From the NCBI GenBank assembly GCA_947685225.1, contig CANTUV010000014.1, forward strand, positions 8,742,001 through 8,806,000: a stretch of DNA of 64,000 nt, given 5' to 3'. The DNA is from Garcia nutans (taxonomy: Eukaryota > Streptophyta > Magnoliopsida > Malpighiales > Euphorbiaceae). The notes below the pieces were generated by a model, which searched no databases, had not been told where the DNA came from, and saw nothing but the letters and a program-made list of their open reading frames with translations. Shown here piece by piece: positions 60,598 through 64,000 of the stretch. Each line of letters starts with the position of its first letter. Position 1 is the stretch's first letter. A program made the translations under genes and the position numbers.

Positions 60598-60949
60598 CTT
60601 CTCTATTTCTTTTATCGCTATTTCTTGATAATTTCTTTTTTGTGAAGCTTATTACTGTAACTATTATTTATTATATTATCATTTTATAAATTTGACTCTG
60701 ATTGGAATTCGTGTCTCTTAGCCATGAAGATGACTCATTTTTAGTGTAATTTTAATTGTTTGATACATAGAAGCGTATACCCTTCTATATATATATATAT
60801 ATCTCCAAAAATTGCTTGGTTGATTTTTTTATATTTACGTTGTGGACATGATTAAGACCTAAGTACTAATAGAACTCGAGAATTATGAAGATAAAATATA
60901 ATACGATCGCTCAATTTGGCTGTTAGTTTGAAAGGAAAAAAAAATTGCA

Positions 60950-62880
60950 TTTTTGTTTATGTGACAGCATATAAAAGTCACTTTTTGAACAGATCTATTT
61001 TGCTATAATGAGATGTAAGCTTAATTTTATATCTAATCGTAATTTGAATTTGATTAGTTCAAAATTCAAACTTGGTGGGGGAAAAGTGTGTAAACTTTGT
61101 ATGAAAAGGCTGTTGTAATCCTTTGCCAATCAATGAACAATTCAGGTTGTTTTCACGTCATGGTTCAGAGCCCAATTGATCTTTAAGGGTTGTGAGTTTG
61201 AGAGAAAACAAGAAAGCTTCCTCCCTCTCTAACCAAAAAAAAAAAGTTTCCAGAAAATCTGAGGCTTTGCTATGACTTCAAGTAGTTACGGAGCAAGCTT
61301 TCCTCCTGTCTTTGATGGGCAGAATTATCAGCTGTTATCTGTGAAGATGAAGGCTTATTTAAGAGGTTTAGACCTCTGGGAAGTAGAAGAGACTGGAAGA
61401 GATCACCCTTGAGGACCAACCATACAGGCGCTCAAATGAAGCGCTTTGCAGATGAATGTGCTAAAAAGTTTGGAGCCTTGTCTCTTATTCATGCAGCTGT
61501 GACAGAGACCATTTTTACAAGAAGAATGACTTGTGAAACTGGCAATGAAGCCTTGGATGGACTAAAGGATGAGTTTCAAGGAAGTGGAAAGACCAAGCAT
61601 ATGCAAGTTTTAAATCTGAAAGTAAAATATGAACTTCTTAGAATGATGGAGTCAGAGTCTGTAAATGATTATTCAGACATGAAACTAGTAGACCAAATAA
61701 GATTGCTTGGTGAAGATCTTCCTGAGAAAGGGTGGTTGAAAATGTTTTGGTGAGTTTACCAAAAAAATTTTAGTCCAAGATCTCTTCCCTGGGAGATTCA
61801 AAGGACTTACCTCAACTTTTTTTAGCTGAACTGGACCGTCTTCAAGCTTTAGAGCAGAGGAAAGCTTATAGACTTGAAGAAACAAGAGAAAGTACTCTTC
61901 TTGCCACTCAGAAAGGCAAGGCGCAGAGTGAAGGAGGAAAGAAGTCTACTGGTGAGAAGAAAGATCATGTTGGCAACAAGGGAAAAGGCAAGAAAGGAAA
62001 TTTCCACCTTGTCTTCTCCACAAAAATAGAAGTCATATAAAAAATTATTGTTGGTTCAGGAAAATGTCAAGTTCAGAGCCTGTAATACGATTGGTCATGT
62101 GGAGAAAGTGTGCAAAAACAAAGCTAATCAGCAAGGACAACAAGCACAAGCTGCTGAGATTCAAGGGCAAGATGAAGAGAAGTTGATTATAGTGGTTGTG
62201 CAAGTCACATAACCTATGATGATGATCTCTTTACAAGCTTGGACAAGACTTACATCACCGAAGTGAAGATTACTAATGGAGATTATGTTGACATGAAAGG
62301 AAAGGGTGTAATTGCTATTGAAAAACCCTCACGTACAAAATTCGTCTCTGATGCCTAAAGTCAATCGGAATTTATTCAAGTGTAGGAAAAATGCTTGAAA
62401 AGCATTATGTTCTGCATGTGTCATGCACTTTATTTGATCCTTCTGGTGGTGAACTAATGACTTCCGAAATGAAAGACAAAAGTTCTTTAGTTGATTGGAA
62501 TCAAGCAGGCATGAATGCATATCCTAATGCTGTTGATGATTCTAATTTGTGGCACAAGAGACCCAGTAAAAGCTTATGCACTAAAAAATGCTAGTTCAGA
62601 ATCTGCCTGCTATTCTTTCTCAAAATTAGTTGGAGAGCTAAGAAATTGCAACTTATGCATAGTGATGTGTTTGGTCCTATGAGTATACCATCTTTTAATT
62701 GCAGCAGATACTTTCTGCTATTTATATGATTTCTCAACATTCTGTTAGGTATTCTTTTTTCACGCTTTTCATGGTGGAGAAACAGTCAGGCTACCAGAAT
62801 AAGATTCTTAGGTCAAACAATGGGAGTGAATACGTTTTCAAAGAATTCAATGTGTTAAATAATTTGAATTTTTTTTATTA
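60950..62880 (+). mobile_element. Copia retrotransposon 3 (5' part, decayed)
   Basis: A damaged primer site TGGTTCAGAGCCC is at 61161-61173, with a partial LTR presumed before it. Gag starts at ATG 61272 (MTSSSYGASFPPVFDGQNY), shifts frame near 61409, and continues as ECAKKFGALSLIHAAVTETI to LLGEDLPEK (61753), then further in other frames with a K-rich region and a broken zinc knuckle (about 61990-62120). A protease remnant lies near 62195-62215 (SGCASHITYDDDLF, broken frame). A pre-integrase piece (DDSNLWHKR) is at 62540, and an integrase fragment (EKQSGYQNKILRSNNGSEY) at 62775-62830. Reverse transcriptase and RNase H are absent. Sequence changes to another element after about 62880. Confidence 0.78.
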
Positions 62881-62899
62881 TAACTTGTTTTATATGAGG

Positions 62900-64000
62900 T
62901 AATTTGAAGCGACCCAGTTTGACTATGGGTTATAGATAAATACGTTGTATTAGGGTTAGGGTTCACACCTTTTTATTCAGTTCTCACAGAAATAAGAATT
63001 CTTCTCTTCTTTCTGGTGGACGTCGGTCACACTCATCGAACAACATAAACCTCTTTGTTATTTTTTCTTGATTAATTTCTTCCATTACTGCTATTTTTTT
63101 AACAAGTGGTATTAGAATTCAGGATTGTTCGAAGTCCGGGTACTGCTATTGAAGATGTCTCTCCTTAAATTTGAAATTGAAAAATTCAATGGATCGAATA
63201 ATTTCACTTTATGGAAAGTGAAGATGAAGGCTCTTCTGGTTCAGCAGGGATGTGCAGTGGCGTTGAAAGGAAAAGAAAAATTGCTAGCAATGATGGATGC
63301 AACAAAGAAGGGTAAAATTTTGTCTAAAGCACATAGTGCGATTCTGTTGAGTATGGGTGACGAAGTCTTAAGGGAGGTGGTTGATGAAACAAGCGCAGCG
63401 TCGTTATGGGAAAAGCTTGAAGGTAAATACCAAAAGAAATCTTTAACGAATCGTTTGTATCAAAAACAATGTTTATATACGTTGAGAATGACAGAAAATA
63501 CACATGATAAAGATCATATTGATAGTTATAATTGAATCATCCTTTATTTACAAGGTGTCGGGGTTAAAATTGATGATGAAGATCAAGCTATAATTCTCTT
63601 CTGTTTCTTGCCTAATTCATATGAAAACTTCGTTGATACTATGTTGTATGGAAGAGAGACTATTTATGTTGGTTATGTAAAAGACGCTTTGCAGTCCAAG
63701 AAATTAAAGAGAAAGGTCTGTAGCTCATATAAAGGTGGATCAGAATCAGGTTTGATCGTCAGTAGGGGCAGAAGCAAGGAAGAGATGGTGGAAATAAGAG
63801 TAAGTCGCGCTATAATTGAAGTCCAAAGGACCTTGATGCTATCACTATAAAGAGCAGGGCCACTTTAGAAGGGATTGTCCCCAAAGCAATAATGGTAAAG
63901 GGAAGAGGGAATCAAATGGTAAAGGAAGTACTAGTATAGCGCAGGAGAGTTCTGATGAAGGTGAACTTGAAGGTAGTGATGTTTTGACAGTTGGTACTTC
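62900..64000 (+). mobile_element. Copia retrotransposon 4 (5' end; runs off the window)
   Basis: A putative short 5' LTR (about 62905-63104) ends AACA, followed by primer-site-like TGGTATTAGA at 63107-63116. Gag begins at ATG 63155 with MSLLKFEIEKFNGSNNFTLW, typical of Tnt1/Sto-4-like copia elements. It reads on through WEKLEGKYQKKSLTNRLYQK, one TGA stop at 63533-63535, then the same frame to 63850 (DDEDQAIILFCFLPNSYENF). A frameshift near 63830 precedes a zinc knuckle (CYHYKEQGHFRRDC, where the second Cys is Tyr). It is less decayed than copia 3. Confidence 0.8.

Noticed and set aside
1..64000. tRNA, rRNA, snoRNA or microRNA genes
   Set aside because: None recognised by eye on either strand; a covariance-model scan would be needed to exclude small or divergent ones.

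Overview
This window looks like nuclear DNA of a flowering plant, almost certainly a eudicot. Its genes have many short exons with GT-AG introns rich in T and A. The recognisable proteins are plant types: VPS54, a SAUR, a plant mitochondrial carrier and a plastid-targeted spermidine-synthase-like protein. The rest is dominated by Ty1/copia retrotransposons, CACTA elements, hAT-like and Mutator-like MITEs and LINE remnants. The species cannot be fixed from the sequence alone.

Layout. 1-9023 (+) holds the last eleven exons of VPS54, a subunit of the GARP tethering complex; its 5' end lies outside the window. One intron carries what looks like a decayed LTR-retrotransposon fragment. 9024-10920 is the 3' UTR followed by AT-rich DNA. 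10921 to about 12600 is a small LTR element with a tRNA-Met primer site and no pol; it carries a DEK_C-like coding fragment and a second cDNA-like piece. 12838-16140 is the RNase H end of a copia element, broken by two insertions: a 540-bp element with a 9-bp target-site duplication (TSD), and a 2.26-kb hAT-like element with an 8-bp TSD that contains two further hairpin MITEs. 17069-22900 is a complete CACTA element with a 3-bp TSD. It lacks the catalytic transposase but carries a six-exon Transposase_24-type gene. 25267-25584 is an intronless SAUR gene in otherwise AT-rich DNA.

26353-32578 (-) is a degenerate copia element with both LTRs and a 1.06-kb tandem duplication of its reverse transcriptase. 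It is followed by a LINE remnant and then a second minus-strand copia element (33375 to about 42247). That element has lost its integrase core, and a second CACTA element (37970-41237) sits in its leader. 42250-50770 is an unusual structure: an array of about 27 units of roughly 145 bp faces an inverted array of about 5 units across a 0.6-kb spacer with one spliceable ORF. A minus-strand LINE ORF1 remnant and a 75-bp-period AT-rich tandem repeat follow.

53741-59085 (+) is a complete six-exon mitochondrial carrier gene of 378 residues. 60004-60478 (+) holds the first two exons of a spermidine-synthase/methyltransferase-fold gene. Its next intron, extending past the window end, contains the 5' parts of two copia elements. 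The four host genes do not form an obvious pathway; they are separated by nested mobile DNA. The most unusual items are the inverted satellite structure, the gene-capturing short LTR element and the CACTA-borne gene with one mutated splice donor.
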